DNA from: Nitrospira sp.
GTDB lineage: Bacteria > Nitrospirota > Nitrospiria > Nitrospirales > Nitrospiraceae
Assembly (NCBI GenBank): GCA_015903995.1
Contig: JABMDK010000006.1
Coordinates: 139,273-198,252, forward strand
Direction of reading: 5' to 3'
DNA length: 58,980 nt
Shown here: positions 42,858 through 51,152 of the stretch, piece after piece
How the letters are laid out: the number at the start of each line of letters is the position of its first letter
Numbering within the stretch: the first letter of the stretch is position 1
Notes under the pieces: generated by a model
The model's database searches: none
The model's input: the letters and a program-made list of their open reading frames with translations, nothing else
Told to the model about the DNA's origin: nothing
Position numbers and translations under genes: made by a program

Positions 42858-44885
42858 TTACGGTTTGATCGACAACAGCGTTTGGAACATTTCATCGGTA
42901 AGACGCACCAGCCGCGAGGCGGCTTCAAACCCCCGTTGGAACTTGATTAGATTCACCAGTTCCTCGTCCATCGAGACACCGGACACCTGCGCGCGCAAGG
43001 TCTCAATCTGGTCCTTCAAAATTTCCTTCGCCTCTTTTTCACGATCAGCCGTTTGCGCCACGACACCAAGCTCTGCCGCAACAGACCGATAGGCATCATG
43101 CAAGGTCCCGTTTCCCAGACTGGCAAATTGCTTGTGCTGGAGTGCAACCAGCGCGAGCAGGTTGGTATTGTTGCCGGGAACCCCGGTTCGTGTGGAAGAC
43201 GCCGCGATGGACGACGGATTCGTGAGCACAACCGCCAGATCACGAGCAGCATGGCTGTACGAATCCACCTCGAAGACGTCTCCGCCTGCCGCCGCACCGG
43301 TCAACGACACACTGAGGCCATCGAAGGTCAACGTTGCCGGACTTGTATACGTGCCGGAAGCCGACGTACTGGTGCCGGCAATTAATCCGAGCGACGTTCT
43401 CGCCGTGCCGCCGGTGACGTTGAGCGCCGACGCGGTTGTCGTGTCGTTCGATGTGATGACCAACCGATTGCTTGTAGTGTCATAGGTCACGGCCACGGTT
43501 TTCCCCGACGCCTGGAGCGTAGCGTCAGCATTGATCTTGTTCTGTACCTCTTGTGCGAGGGCCGCACCGGAGGTATAGGACAAGCCAGGACTTGCGGCGC
43601 CTGCCAGCGTGATCGTGCCGGACGCCACGCCATCCACCGTCACAGTAAGCGTGTCATTCACACCTGCTACAACGGCGAACGGCGCATCGGCTGATGGTGC
43701 AGTAATCGCAGTGCTGGTATAGTTGCCGCGAATGGTGGCGCCCGTCGAAGCATCCACGATGGAATAGGCCGTTGCGGAAGAAAACCGGATCTCGTAGTCG
43801 TGAAACGTCAGCAGACTGTTCGCAGTAATCGCACCGCTATTGATCACGGCAACTCCCTGATTGGCGGTCACGGCCCGCGCGGACACCGCCGTAGGGCTAA
43901 ACAAGTCGAGACCCGTCGATCCATCGAGTCCATACCCTTGACGATGAATCATGTTCACGGCGTTCGCCATCGTCGCCGACAGCCGGTCGAACGAAGTACC
44001 CAGATCTCTGACTGTGGTGTCACGGACATCCAAGAGACTGCGTAAGCGACCGTTCGAAATCAGAGCATCGATGCTTAGGGGACGCGTACCTCCGGTCGAA
44101 TACCCGACGGCAAACAGCCCATCGTTGTCCGGATCCTCAATGGCGCTCAACTGCCGGACCGTAGCTCCCTCCACCAGCACCTGTCCTCGTGCCGCAAAGA
44201 CCGTCAGCGCGCCTGTGCCGGACTCCACGGTTGTGATGTCGATCCGCGCGGCCAACTCATTCACTGCAAGCTCACGTTGATCCCGGAGATCATTGGCATT
44301 CTGACCTGTTACTTCGGCTGTAATAATCTGGCTATTCAGCTCCGAAATTTGCTTCGACAAACTATTGATTTCCGTCACCGTCTGCTGGACCTGAAAGTTC
44401 AAAGACTGTCGTGCAACGGCCAAATCCGAGGCAACCTGATTCACACTCGACGCTAACTGTCGCGCGTTGGCCAACAGCACGGAGCGAGGCGCCTGGCCGC
44501 CCGGATTGGTCGACACATCCTGTAGCCCACGGAAAAAATCGTTCATGCGCGCGGCAATGCCCTGATTGTTGCTGTCTCCGAACAGGTTTTGCAGTCGGAA
44601 CAATTCCTCCCGCGACACCGAGAGTCGTCCGAGATTCTGCTGGATCGTCGTCAGCTGCCGGTTGATGAATTGGTCCGTATACCGCCTGATAGACGTGGTC
44701 TGCACGCCGGTCCCCACCATGCCAGGCCGTCCGTTGAGCGGCGGACGTTCTGTCAGCACGGTTTGCTGCCTGGAATAGCCCGGTGTATTCACATTGGCGA
44801 CATTATGTCCGGTGACGGCGAGGGCTTGTTGCGAGGTGACGAGCGCGCTTCTTGCGATATCAAAGAGAGATGAAAGACCGATCAT
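42858..44885 (-). CDS. flgK: Hook-filament junction protein FlgK (HAP1)
   Basis: 675 residues from MIGLSSLFDIARSALVTSQQ; a TTG two codons earlier is rejected. N-terminal FlgK signature: LAVTGHNVANVNTPGYSRQ. The helical region ~80-215 and the conserved C-terminus (EELVNLIKFQRGFEAASRLV) are present. The middle (~361-540) carries three units shared with FlgL: DYEIRFSSATAY (361-380), a module from NDTLTVTVDG to GGTARTSLG (409-502), and TYTSPATLTFDGL (512-540). FlgK binds the hook end and is secreted with FlgN as chaperone. The ATG follows the flgN stop by 2 nt. Confidence 0.95.
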   Translation of the reverse strand: MIGLSSLFDIARSALVTSQQALAVTGHNVANVNTPGYSRQQTVLTERPPLNGRPGMVGTGVQTTSIRRYTDQFINRQLTTIQQNLGRLSVSREELFRLQNLFGDSNNQGIAARMNDFFRGLQDVSTNPGGQAPRSVLLANARQLASSVNQVASDLAVARQSLNFQVQQTVTEINSLSKQISELNSQIITAEVTGQNANDLRDQRELAVNELAARIDITTVESGTGALTVFAARGQVLVEGATVRQLSAIEDPDNDGLFAVGYSTGGTRPLSIDALISNGRLRSLLDVRDTTVRDLGTSFDRLSATMANAVNMIHRQGYGLDGSTGLDLFSPTAVSARAVTANQGVAVINSGAITANSLLTFHDYEIRFSSATAYSIVDASTGATIRGNYTSTAITAPSADAPFAVVAGVNDTLTVTVDGVASGTITLAGAASPGLSYTSGAALAQEVQNKINADATLQASGKTVAVTYDTTSNRLVITSNDTTTASALNVTGGTARTSLGLIAGTSTSASGTYTSPATLTFDGLSVSLTGAAAGGDVFEVDSYSHAARDLAVVLTNPSSIAASSTRTGVPGNNTNLLALVALQHKQFASLGNGTLHDAYRSVAAELGVVAQTADREKEAKEILKDQIETLRAQVSGVSMDEELVNLIKFQRGFEAASRLVRLTDEMFQTLLSIKP

Positions 44886-44887
44886 GA

Positions 44888-45403
44888 TCAACCCTGCTGA
44901 TGAATGAGGACGTTGACACGGCCTGTACCGATCGCTTGTCCGTCGGCTGCATACAAATCCTTGACCGGAGACACGGGAGCACCGGTCGACAGAGCTTGAT
45001 CCACGACGCCGCGAATCCCCTCGATGAGCACGACGTTCTGCCCGATCTCGTCGCGGACGGTCTTGGCTACCCCCATATAACTTCGGTAGACCGCTCGTAA
45101 GTCATCTGCCGAGGAGTCTTGAATACGGTCAAGACACTCCTGGATCGAGGCTGTTCCAGGCTGCAGACCGTAGTGCCTCGCTAGTTCACCGACAAGTTGC
45201 TGTCGTTCATTGGCAAGAGACTGCAACGATTCAAGAATCGCCAGCCTCCGGCAGTTGATGGAATGGAACTCCGTAATCGCAAGCGTCCGAATAGCGGCCC
45301 GTTCGGTGTGGACCGTCTCAAGCAGCTGATGGCAGGTGGCCTCCTCCTGGCGCAACAAACGGCACAACAGGGTGATCGTCGGCAAGAATGTGGACGTGGA
45401 CAT
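44888..45403 (-). CDS. flgN: FlgN-family flagellar export chaperone
   Basis: 171 residues, helical throughout, with a leucine-rich N-terminal helix (ITLLCRLLRQEEATCHQLLE). FlgN binds FlgK and FlgL before export. The position between flgM and flgK is the conserved flgMNKL order. AAGGAG lies 6 nt before the ATG. The identity rests on order, size and the FlgN-like helix pattern. Confidence 0.85.
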   Translation of the reverse strand: MSTSTFLPTITLLCRLLRQEEATCHQLLETVHTERAAIRTLAITEFHSINCRRLAILESLQSLANERQQLVGELARHYGLQPGTASIQECLDRIQDSSADDLRAVYRSYMGVAKTVRDEIGQNVVLIEGIRGVVDQALSTGAPVSPVKDLYAADGQAIGTGRVNVLIHQQG

Positions 45404-45462
45404 ACAGACTCCTTATGACCGTACGCGTGCGCTACATTCCGCCGTCCATCTCTTCTTCGTAC

Positions 45463-45484
45463 CCTCGTTCCCGAAGGAGCGAGG
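45463..45484 (-). other. Hairpin between flgM and flgN
   Basis: CCTCGTTCC (45463-45471) and GGAGCGAGG (45476-45484) form a 9-bp stem; on the coding (minus) strand it closes a CTTCGG tetraloop with one C-A mismatch. No T-run follows. It may split flgM from flgNKL mRNA or act as an RNase barrier. The rest of the 133-nt gap (45404-45536) shows no gene. Confidence 0.45.
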
Positions 45485-45536
45485 ACGGAAAGAAACCACG
45501 GCGAGTGAGTATTCAGGAGCCTGATAAAGATGGAGG

Positions 45537-45842
45537 CTACAGTATGGCGTCGGTTAGAACCTGCTTGACGATAGCATCGCCAACTGCACGGCCACTGACA
45601 TCATACGTGCCGCTATCAAGCGCACGCCTAATGCGCTCCAGCTGTTCAGTCCGCTCAGGATTAGGTTGATTGGCCAATTCTCGAATCCGTTGAAGTTCCT
45701 TTGCTTTGGCCGAAATCTGAACCTCATCCTTCCCCACCTGGGTGCGGGTAGCTGCTTGTCGACCACCCGTCCCCTCGGTTTCCTGAACCCCAAGCAACAG
45801 CTTGGCAAGATGATCGATCTTCCCATGACCTGAAATCTGCAT
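45537..45842 (-). CDS. flgM: Anti-sigma28 factor FlgM
   Basis: 101 residues from MQISGHGKIDHLAKLL; AAGGAG lies 8 nt upstream, so the longer frame from 45875 is rejected. The C-terminal helix-rich part (VQISAKAKELQRIRELA, RRALDSGTYDVSGRAVGDAIV) matches the sigma28-binding region. FlgM holds FliA inactive until it is exported through the completed hook. It has its own sigma28 promoter inside the 3' end of flgJ, giving the expected negative feedback. Confidence 0.92.
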   Translation of the reverse strand: MQISGHGKIDHLAKLLLGVQETEGTGGRQAATRTQVGKDEVQISAKAKELQRIRELANQPNPERTEQLERIRRALDSGTYDVSGRAVGDAIVKQVLTDAIL

Positions 45843-45919
45843 ATTGCCGCTCCTTCCCCGGCGCTCGTCTCCCAACGACCACGCTGAGAGAATTATGGAC
45901 TTTACCCCGGTCGAGCTTC

Positions 45920-45947
45920 TTATCGGTTTCTACGCAGAAAAACTTGA
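45920..45947 (-). promoter_or_regulatory. Sigma28 promoter of flgM (overlaps the flgJ 3' end)
   Basis: Minus strand: -35 TCAAGTTT, 12-nt spacer, -10 ACCGATAA. The -35 lies inside the last codons of flgJ. The leader is about 70 nt. It would drive flgM-flgN-flgK-flgL-csrA-fliW as a late operon. Confidence 0.72.
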
Positions 45948-46319
45948 GCGTTTCGGGGGAGATGATGAAAAATATTGTTGCGCATAGTCCTGAACCATCT
46001 TGGCGATGCCTATCCCCCCGGATTCGGCCGCCCGTTTTCCGATTTCCTCATCGTAAAATGAGTAAAAATATGCCCCTTGCTTATTGGTGATGGCATCATC
46101 AGGAACCGTTTCCCGCATAACCTTCAGTAAATACGAGACAAAATAGGCCTCGAACTGCTGCCCAGCTTGGACCAGTTGTTGACGGGACTGGGCAGGGTCC
46201 TGCGAGTGTGAGGCATTCATCTGAGCAACCAGATGACTCGCGCCTCCGGTCAATCCAGGATCCACGTAGGACGGGGCAGAGAGCCCGGAATGTATGCCGT
46301 ACGGTTCGATGGTTTTCAT
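45930..46319 (-). CDS. flgJ: Rod-binding FlgJ-type protein, N-terminal domain only
   Basis: 129 residues. The core QLVQAGQQFEAYFVSYLLK, VMRETVP and GAYFYSFYDEEIGKRAAESGGIGIAKM is the rod-binding FlgJ domain. The C-terminal muramidase of enteric FlgJ is absent, as in many other phyla, so another enzyme must open the peptidoglycan. The gene lies 17 nt behind flgI. Confidence 0.92.
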   Translation of the reverse strand: MKTIEPYGIHSGLSAPSYVDPGLTGGASHLVAQMNASHSQDPAQSRQQLVQAGQQFEAYFVSYLLKVMRETVPDDAITNKQGAYFYSFYDEEIGKRAAESGGIGIAKMVQDYAQQYFSSSPPKRSSFSA

Positions 46320-46336
46320 GTGGATCGATCGTCCAT

Positions 46337-47476
46337 CTAAATAATTTCAAGGTTCGCTTGCAGTGCTCCTGCCGATCTCAGAGCCGAGAGGATTGCGACA
46401 AGATCACGCGGCGTCACCCCCACGGCATTGAGCGCCCGCACAACCTCCCCCAATGTCACGGTCTCATCCACCACCAGAAGCCGAGATTCCTGCTCCTTGA
46501 TCTCCGTCTGCACATCCGGTGTAACGGTCGTCTGTCCTGCAGAGAAGCCGATGATCGGCGCCGTCGGCTGCGACACGTTCAAGGTGTTTTTGACTGAGAT
46601 CGTGAGATTCCCGTGAGAAATCGCGCATGTGGAAATCCGTACATGCTCTCCCAACACCACGGTGCCGGTCCGCTCATTGACGACGACTTTGGCGACGGAA
46701 TCGACAGTCACATCGAGCCCCTCGATCGAGGCGATATATTCGACGACGCGGCCCTGGAACACGTGAGGAATCGTCGCCTTCACGGATCCGGCATTCATGG
46801 CTGATGCACTGCCTTTTCCGAAGGCACTCTCGATGGCCTCGGCCGTCCTGATGGCAGTCGTAAAATCAGGTTGCCGGAGCAGCACGGAAACGGTTTCCCA
46901 TGAGTCGATGTCGACAGGAAGTTCCTTTTCGATGATGGCACCTCCGGGAATCATACCGGCCGCCTGATGATTCTTCGTGACCGTCGCTCCGCCGGCCCCT
47001 CCCGTCCCTCCCAAAAAACCACCGATCGAGACCGGTCCCTGCGCGACGGCAAACACTTGCTGGTTTGCCGCCTTCAACGGCGTGAGCAAGAGCGTCCCGC
47101 CTTGCAGACTTTTGGCGTTCGCCATCGACGACACCACGGCATCCAGCGTCATTCCCGGCTTCGAAAATGGAGGAAGTTTGGCGGTCACCATCACCGACGC
47201 GATGTTTCTCGTCAGCAACTGGATGGGATCGATCACCAGATTGACGCCCATCTTGTTCAACATGGACATCATGGCCTGAATCGTGAACTGTCCACCGATG
47301 ACCCGGTCGCCGGTACTGTCCAGACCGACCACCAAACCGTACCCAAGCAACTGGTTTTCGCGGACGCCTTCAATCACGCCGATATCCTTGATCCTCACCG
47401 CATCCGCGTCGGAGGGTGTCAAGAAACCACCGGTGAGGACCAGCACGCTGACTAGAGCGATACACCGTGTGAACAT
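46337..47476 (-). CDS. flgI: Flagellar P-ring protein FlgI
   Basis: 379 residues from MFTRCIALVSVLVLTGGFL, a signal peptide likely cleaved after SDADA; the longer frame lacks a signal. The mature start VRIKDIGVIEGVRENQLLGYGLVVGL is diagnostic. FlgI forms the periplasmic P ring around the rod. The presence of FlgI and FlgH shows a Gram-negative envelope. AGGTG lies ~9 nt before the ATG. It follows the 91-residue ORF by 11 nt. Confidence 0.96.
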   Translation of the reverse strand: MFTRCIALVSVLVLTGGFLTPSDADAVRIKDIGVIEGVRENQLLGYGLVVGLDSTGDRVIGGQFTIQAMMSMLNKMGVNLVIDPIQLLTRNIASVMVTAKLPPFSKPGMTLDAVVSSMANAKSLQGGTLLLTPLKAANQQVFAVAQGPVSIGGFLGGTGGAGGATVTKNHQAAGMIPGGAIIEKELPVDIDSWETVSVLLRQPDFTTAIRTAEAIESAFGKGSASAMNAGSVKATIPHVFQGRVVEYIASIEGLDVTVDSVAKVVVNERTGTVVLGEHVRISTCAISHGNLTISVKNTLNVSQPTAPIIGFSAGQTTVTPDVQTEIKEQESRLLVVDETVTLGEVVRALNAVGVTPRDLVAILSALRSAGALQANLEII

Positions 47477-47487
47477 GCGCGGGGCAC

Positions 47488-47763
47488 CTATCCTCTCCAC
47501 GAACGTTTGGGAACGGAGACCTGTACCCGACGACCAAGTATGATACGCGCCAGCCATCCCTGCTCAGAAGCTGATTCGTTTCCCGAGTCGTGAGCAGCCT
47601 CATCACGCGTATGGAATCGCGCCCTACTTCCGAACGTGGGAGGATCAAAGTCGGCCCGTCTGACCACCCCACTCTGTACCATCATCTGCAGCGTCCGGAG
47701 ATTCAAGGGACGCCGCTTGAGTAAGCCTCTCGGAGTCGGCTTGCGTCTAAGCGGAACCGTCAT
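47488..47763 (-). CDS. Small basic protein of unknown function between flgH and flgI
   Basis: 91 residues, rich in Arg and Lys, with a Pro/Arg-rich start (MTVPLRRKPTPRG) and no signal peptide or membrane segment. AGGAG sits 6 nt before the ATG, the stop is 11 nt before the flgI start, and the start is 15 nt after the flgH stop, so the frame fits the operon exactly. I do not recognise the family. It could be a lineage-specific flagellar factor or a leader peptide; proof of expression is needed. Confidence 0.5.
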   Translation of the reverse strand: MTVPLRRKPTPRGLLKRRPLNLRTLQMMVQSGVVRRADFDPPTFGSRARFHTRDEAAHDSGNESASEQGWLARIILGRRVQVSVPKRSWRG

Positions 47764-47778
47764 GGCACTCCTCCCTCC

Positions 47779-48480
47779 TCAGAACGGATAGATCCAATCG
47801 AGGATTCGAACAAACCAGCCAGGACGCTGAACATCATCCAGCACACCGAGGCCTGAGTATTCGATTTTGGCATCCGCAATAGCGCTCGACGCCACGGTAT
47901 TCTTAGTATCCACATCGACACGCCGGACGATCCCACCGATCGTCATCAGCTGCTTTTCACTGTTGACGGTGACTTCACGCCGCCCCTCGATCCGAAGATC
48001 CCCGTTGGAAAGCACCTCCGTCACGATCGCAGAGATGGTCCCTGTCAATGTACCTTCACGATTGGTGGAACCTTTTCCATCGAACTTGTTATTCGCGGTC
48101 GCATTGATTCCGAATCCACGCTTGGTTTCATCGCTGAAGCGGATCCCCGGAAGCCCGATATATCCCATGCCGCTCCCGACCATGCCGTTCTTAATCGTCG
48201 AGTCCCGTTGAACTGCCGTATCGGCTGACTTTGACCCTTTATGCACTTCGGAGACTTTCACGGTCAGAATATCCCCGATCCGCATGGCGCGCATATCCTC
48301 ATAGAGATAGGCTCGTCCGTTTTCTTCCTGCCAGAGCGAGCCAAGCGTCTTTGGAGGAGGGAGCGGCGGCACAGTCACCTTGCTCGACGGGCTCGGCGGA
48401 CTTGAACATCCGTGCAGTGCGATGGTGATGATCAAGCTACCGACTGCCGTATGAAAAGACGGATTACCGTGAAAGTGCAT
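47779..48480 (-). CDS. flgH: Flagellar L-ring lipoprotein FlgH
   Basis: 233 residues from MHFHGNPSFHTAVGSL; a GTG five codons upstream is less likely, and AGGG lies 7-8 nt before the ATG. The lipobox LHGC places the acylated Cys near residue 25. SLWQEENGRAYLYEDMRAMRIGDILTVKV and VNSEKQLMTIGGIVR are FlgH signatures. FlgH forms the outer-membrane L ring with the FlgI P ring. It follows flgA by 22 nt. Confidence 0.95.
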   Translation of the reverse strand: MHFHGNPSFHTAVGSLIITIALHGCSSPPSPSSKVTVPPLPPPKTLGSLWQEENGRAYLYEDMRAMRIGDILTVKVSEVHKGSKSADTAVQRDSTIKNGMVGSGMGYIGLPGIRFSDETKRGFGINATANNKFDGKGSTNREGTLTGTISAIVTEVLSNGDLRIEGRREVTVNSEKQLMTIGGIVRRVDVDTKNTVASSAIADAKIEYSGLGVLDDVQRPGWFVRILDWIYPF

Positions 48481-48502
48481 GTTGTTCCCTGGCACGATTC
48501 AG

Positions 48503-49303
48503 CTAAAATTCCACCTCAACAAGATTCGGCGCCACCACTTTGGCTCTCAGCTCCCTACCGGAATCCAGATTGGCGACCATGACGGTCTGCCCGACCTGTC
48601 CACTCGCTTTTGTCACGCCGTAGGCCCGAATCGACAGCCCCCCACGCTTCGCTTCAATCAGGACTCGATCACCCTTTTTGACGACCAGCGGAGCCTTCAC
48701 GAAGGCCGGGCGTAGCGGCGTATCAGGCGGAAGAGGCCGTGATGCGCTCTTTCCGGCGGCCTCTTCTTGATCGGTCATGAAGGGGTGGTTCACCTGATGA
48801 ACCCGCAACCCGACCGTCTTGAGATCGCCCGTCTCAATCAGTTCATCGGCCTTTAGAAAACGGGTGACGACGACCGCGTCGATCATCGCCGCAACATCGG
48901 CGACCACCTGGATCGTTTTCTGGGCTTTCCCGTTTGCCACCGCGTCCACGTGAAACATTCGCCGTCCGAGGCTTTCTTCCTGCGCGTTGGGAGTGACGCG
49001 CAACTCCACCGCCCCGCCGGGGATCATCACCGGATCGGCAGGCTCCAAGACGGTCACTTGTACCGTCTTCACCTTGCGCCCCCACTCGCTCTCCAGATGT
49101 TTCTGAATCGCTTTCCGAATCAGATCGGGATGGACCTCGCTGTCGGCCGCTCGATTGACAACGGCGTCGGCCGCCCGATGAATCGGACCTCGGGACACCG
49201 GCGAGGTCGTCCTGGGCTCGCCGCTCGGTCCCGCACTTGCCGTCGTCGCGTCAAGGACTCCGGATGCAAGGAGCATGATCAGAATCGGCCAGAACCTAGA
49301 CAT
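48503..49303 (-). CDS. flgA: Flagellar P-ring assembly chaperone FlgA
   Basis: 266 residues from MSRFWPILIMLLASGVL (signal peptide); AAGGAG lies 8 nt upstream. The C-terminal SAF-type domain is visible: ITLxxxD-like DAVVVTRFLKADELIETGDLK, then KKGDRVLIEAKRGGLSIRAYG and GQTVMVANLDSGRELRAKVV. FlgA assists FlgI polymerisation in the periplasm. It follows flgG by 10 nt. Confidence 0.92.
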   Translation of the reverse strand: MSRFWPILIMLLASGVLDATTASAGPSGEPRTTSPVSRGPIHRAADAVVNRAADSEVHPDLIRKAIQKHLESEWGRKVKTVQVTVLEPADPVMIPGGAVELRVTPNAQEESLGRRMFHVDAVANGKAQKTIQVVADVAAMIDAVVVTRFLKADELIETGDLKTVGLRVHQVNHPFMTDQEEAAGKSASRPLPPDTPLRPAFVKAPLVVKKGDRVLIEAKRGGLSIRAYGVTKASGQVGQTVMVANLDSGRELRAKVVAPNLVEVEF

Positions 49304-49313
49304 GAGCAGCTCC

Positions 49314-50105
49314 TTATCGTCTGAGATTGTTCGCAATGGCCATCATTTCGTCGGACGCCTGGATCGTCTTGGAGTTAATCTCGTAACTTCGCTGGGCGAT
49401 GATCATGTTGACCATTTCCTCGGCGAGGTTGACGTTCGAACTCTCCAAGAATCCCTGCTGAATGGTCCCGAATCCGGTGGTGAAGCCGCCTGTCCCCTGC
49501 GTCGGCGGCCCTGAGGCAAAGCTATCGATGAAAAGATTGCTCCCCATCGCGACCAAGCCGGAAGGATTGTCGAACCGTGTCAGCTGAATTTGCCCCACTT
49601 GCGAAGCTTGCGTGACGCCCGGCAGCAAGACCGAGACTGTGCCGTCCTGCCCGATATCCACCTTCAGCGCGCCGGACGGAATCGTAATCACGGGATTGAG
49701 GAGATCGCCGTCGCCGGTCACGAGATTGCCGACATTGTCACGTTTAAACGACCCGTTTCTGGTATACATGATCGTCCCATCGGGGCGGGAAACTTGAAAA
49801 AACCCGGACCCATCGATCGCCAGATCCGTTTCGTTGTTCGTTTGCCGCATATTCCCCTGCAACCATTCTTTGGCCACCGTCGTCGGTCGAACCCCGGCTC
49901 CCACCTGGATGCCGACGGGAAACACTCCGACGTTGGATGCGTTGGTGCCCGGGAGTCGCTGAATCTGATACAGCAGGTCCGCAAACTCAGCCCGGCTGCG
50001 TTTAAAGGAGTTGGTGTTGACGTTGGCAAGGTTATGGGCGACCGTATCGACATTGATCTGCTGAGCCGTCATTCCGGTCGCCGCGGTCCACATGGCACGA
50101 ATCAT
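49314..50105 (-). CDS. flgG: Flagellar distal rod protein FlgG
   Basis: 263 residues. N-terminus MIRAMWTAATGMTAQQINVD, then VAHNLANVNTNSFKRSRAEFADLLYQ; C-terminus MVNMIIAQRSYEINSKTIQASDEMM. These are the diagnostic FlgG ends. The length matches enteric FlgG (~260). It is exported and forms the distal rod. GAGGAGG lies ~7 nt before the ATG; the palindromic repeat at 50132-50183 separates it from flgF. Confidence 0.96.
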   Translation of the reverse strand: MIRAMWTAATGMTAQQINVDTVAHNLANVNTNSFKRSRAEFADLLYQIQRLPGTNASNVGVFPVGIQVGAGVRPTTVAKEWLQGNMRQTNNETDLAIDGSGFFQVSRPDGTIMYTRNGSFKRDNVGNLVTGDGDLLNPVITIPSGALKVDIGQDGTVSVLLPGVTQASQVGQIQLTRFDNPSGLVAMGSNLFIDSFASGPPTQGTGGFTTGFGTIQQGFLESSNVNLAEEMVNMIIAQRSYEINSKTIQASDEMMAIANNLRR

Positions 50106-50131
50106 GGGAATCCTCCTCGTCTCTCGTCGGT

Positions 50132-50183
50132 CGTGAAGCGTATCTCGTCACGACTTCGGACGCTTCACAAGATACGTTTCACG
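50132..50183. repeat. Palindromic intergenic repeat, copy 2
   Basis: The left arm CGTGAAGCGTATCTCG (50132-50147) is identical to copy 1 at 10489-10504. Right-side CGCTTCAC (50161-50168) and AGATACGTTTCACG (50170-50183) are inverted matches to it. It lies between flgF and flgG without interrupting either gene. Confidence 0.75.
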
Positions 50184-50186
50184 GCA

Positions 50187-50957
50187 TTACAACACTCGTC
50201 CTACGTCTTGAATCGCGACCTCCGCCATCCGATCAAGCGTTTGAATCAGCTTTTGCGTCGATTCGTAGTTGCGCATCCCCTGCAGCATCTTCACCATCTC
50301 GCCGATGGAATTGACGTTGGACTCTTCGATGTGTCCGACTTGAATCTGTGGATTCTTGCTCACCGTGCCTTTTTCCGAGAAGAACAGCCCATCCGAGAAC
50401 TTCTGCGGCATATTGTCGTCAGAAAATTCCATGACTTTGATCGTCGCCACAGCCTTATCGTCGACTCTGATCTCTCCCTGCGTCGTAATATCGAGTTTCC
50501 CTGGAGGAATCTTGATCTCCCCCTTCGTCCCCATCAGGGGATAGCCAAGGCCGGTTACCAACCGACGTTGATTATCCAGCGAGAGCATGCCGTTGCGGGT
50601 ATATCGAGGCCCTTGCGGCGTCTGGACCTCAAAAAACCCTCCTCCTTGAATAGCAACGTCCAGCGGATTGCCGGTCAATCGGATGCGCCCAGGCTCAAAC
50701 GTGGTCTTGAGTTGATGTGGGGCGACAAATGCACGCTCTGATGGTCCGGATGGCCTGGCCATGATCTGTTGGGCCAACCCCACAGTTCGGCCTCCGGTGG
50801 GAGCGCCTGCCTGGTATCGTGGAAATATGGCTTTGAAGGCCTGCTCGTCCTGCTTGAACCCGGCCGTATTCACATTGGCCATATTGTTCGCGAAGACCTG
50901 CATCCGCCGTTCATGAGCCAGCGCTCCGGACAAGATGGAATAAATACCTCGATTCAT
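50187..50957 (-). CDS. flgF: Flagellar proximal rod protein FlgF
   Basis: 256 residues from MNRGIYSILSGALAHERRMQ; AAAGGAG lies ~10 nt upstream and the site fits a transcript starting near 50975. VFANNMANVNTAGFKQDEQAF and the C-terminal EMVKMLQGMRNYESTQKLIQTLD are FlgF/FlgG-family ends. FlgF is the proximal rod subunit. It is the first gene of the flgFGAHIJ unit and has a good sigma54 promoter. Confidence 0.92.
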   Translation of the reverse strand: MNRGIYSILSGALAHERRMQVFANNMANVNTAGFKQDEQAFKAIFPRYQAGAPTGGRTVGLAQQIMARPSGPSERAFVAPHQLKTTFEPGRIRLTGNPLDVAIQGGGFFEVQTPQGPRYTRNGMLSLDNQRRLVTGLGYPLMGTKGEIKIPPGKLDITTQGEIRVDDKAVATIKVMEFSDDNMPQKFSDGLFFSEKGTVSKNPQIQVGHIEESNVNSIGEMVKMLQGMRNYESTQKLIQTLDRMAEVAIQDVGRVL

Positions 50958-50985
50958 ACGGCCGACTCCTTTTGCCTTCAGAGAC

Positions 50986-51001
50986 AGCAACCCTTATGCC
51001 A
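50986..51001 (-). promoter_or_regulatory. Sigma54 promoter of the flgF operon
   Basis: Minus strand: TGGCATA, 4 nt, TTGCT. Both the GG at -24 and the GC at -12 are present with the correct 10-nt gap. The predicted start, ~18 nt before the flgF ATG, agrees with the chosen start. It implies an RpoN-dependent middle class of flagellar genes. An activator gene is not in the window. Confidence 0.7.
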
Positions 51002-51152
51002 GACTCATTCCAAACAGAGCTTGCGCAATATCGAGCACAAACTCCGCCAAATACGGGCATGAATTGACGTCCATGGTGACATGTCAGGTTGGGAGTGACT
51101 CGCCCCGCCACAACGCAAGGATAGATTCTACCCATTGAAGTGAAAATTCTTC

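Noticed and set aside
41081-44885. Repeats in flgK/flgL as evidence of assembly error
   Set aside because: The shared modules are diverged at the residue level and both frames are intact, so a collapsed or duplicated assembly is unlikely.
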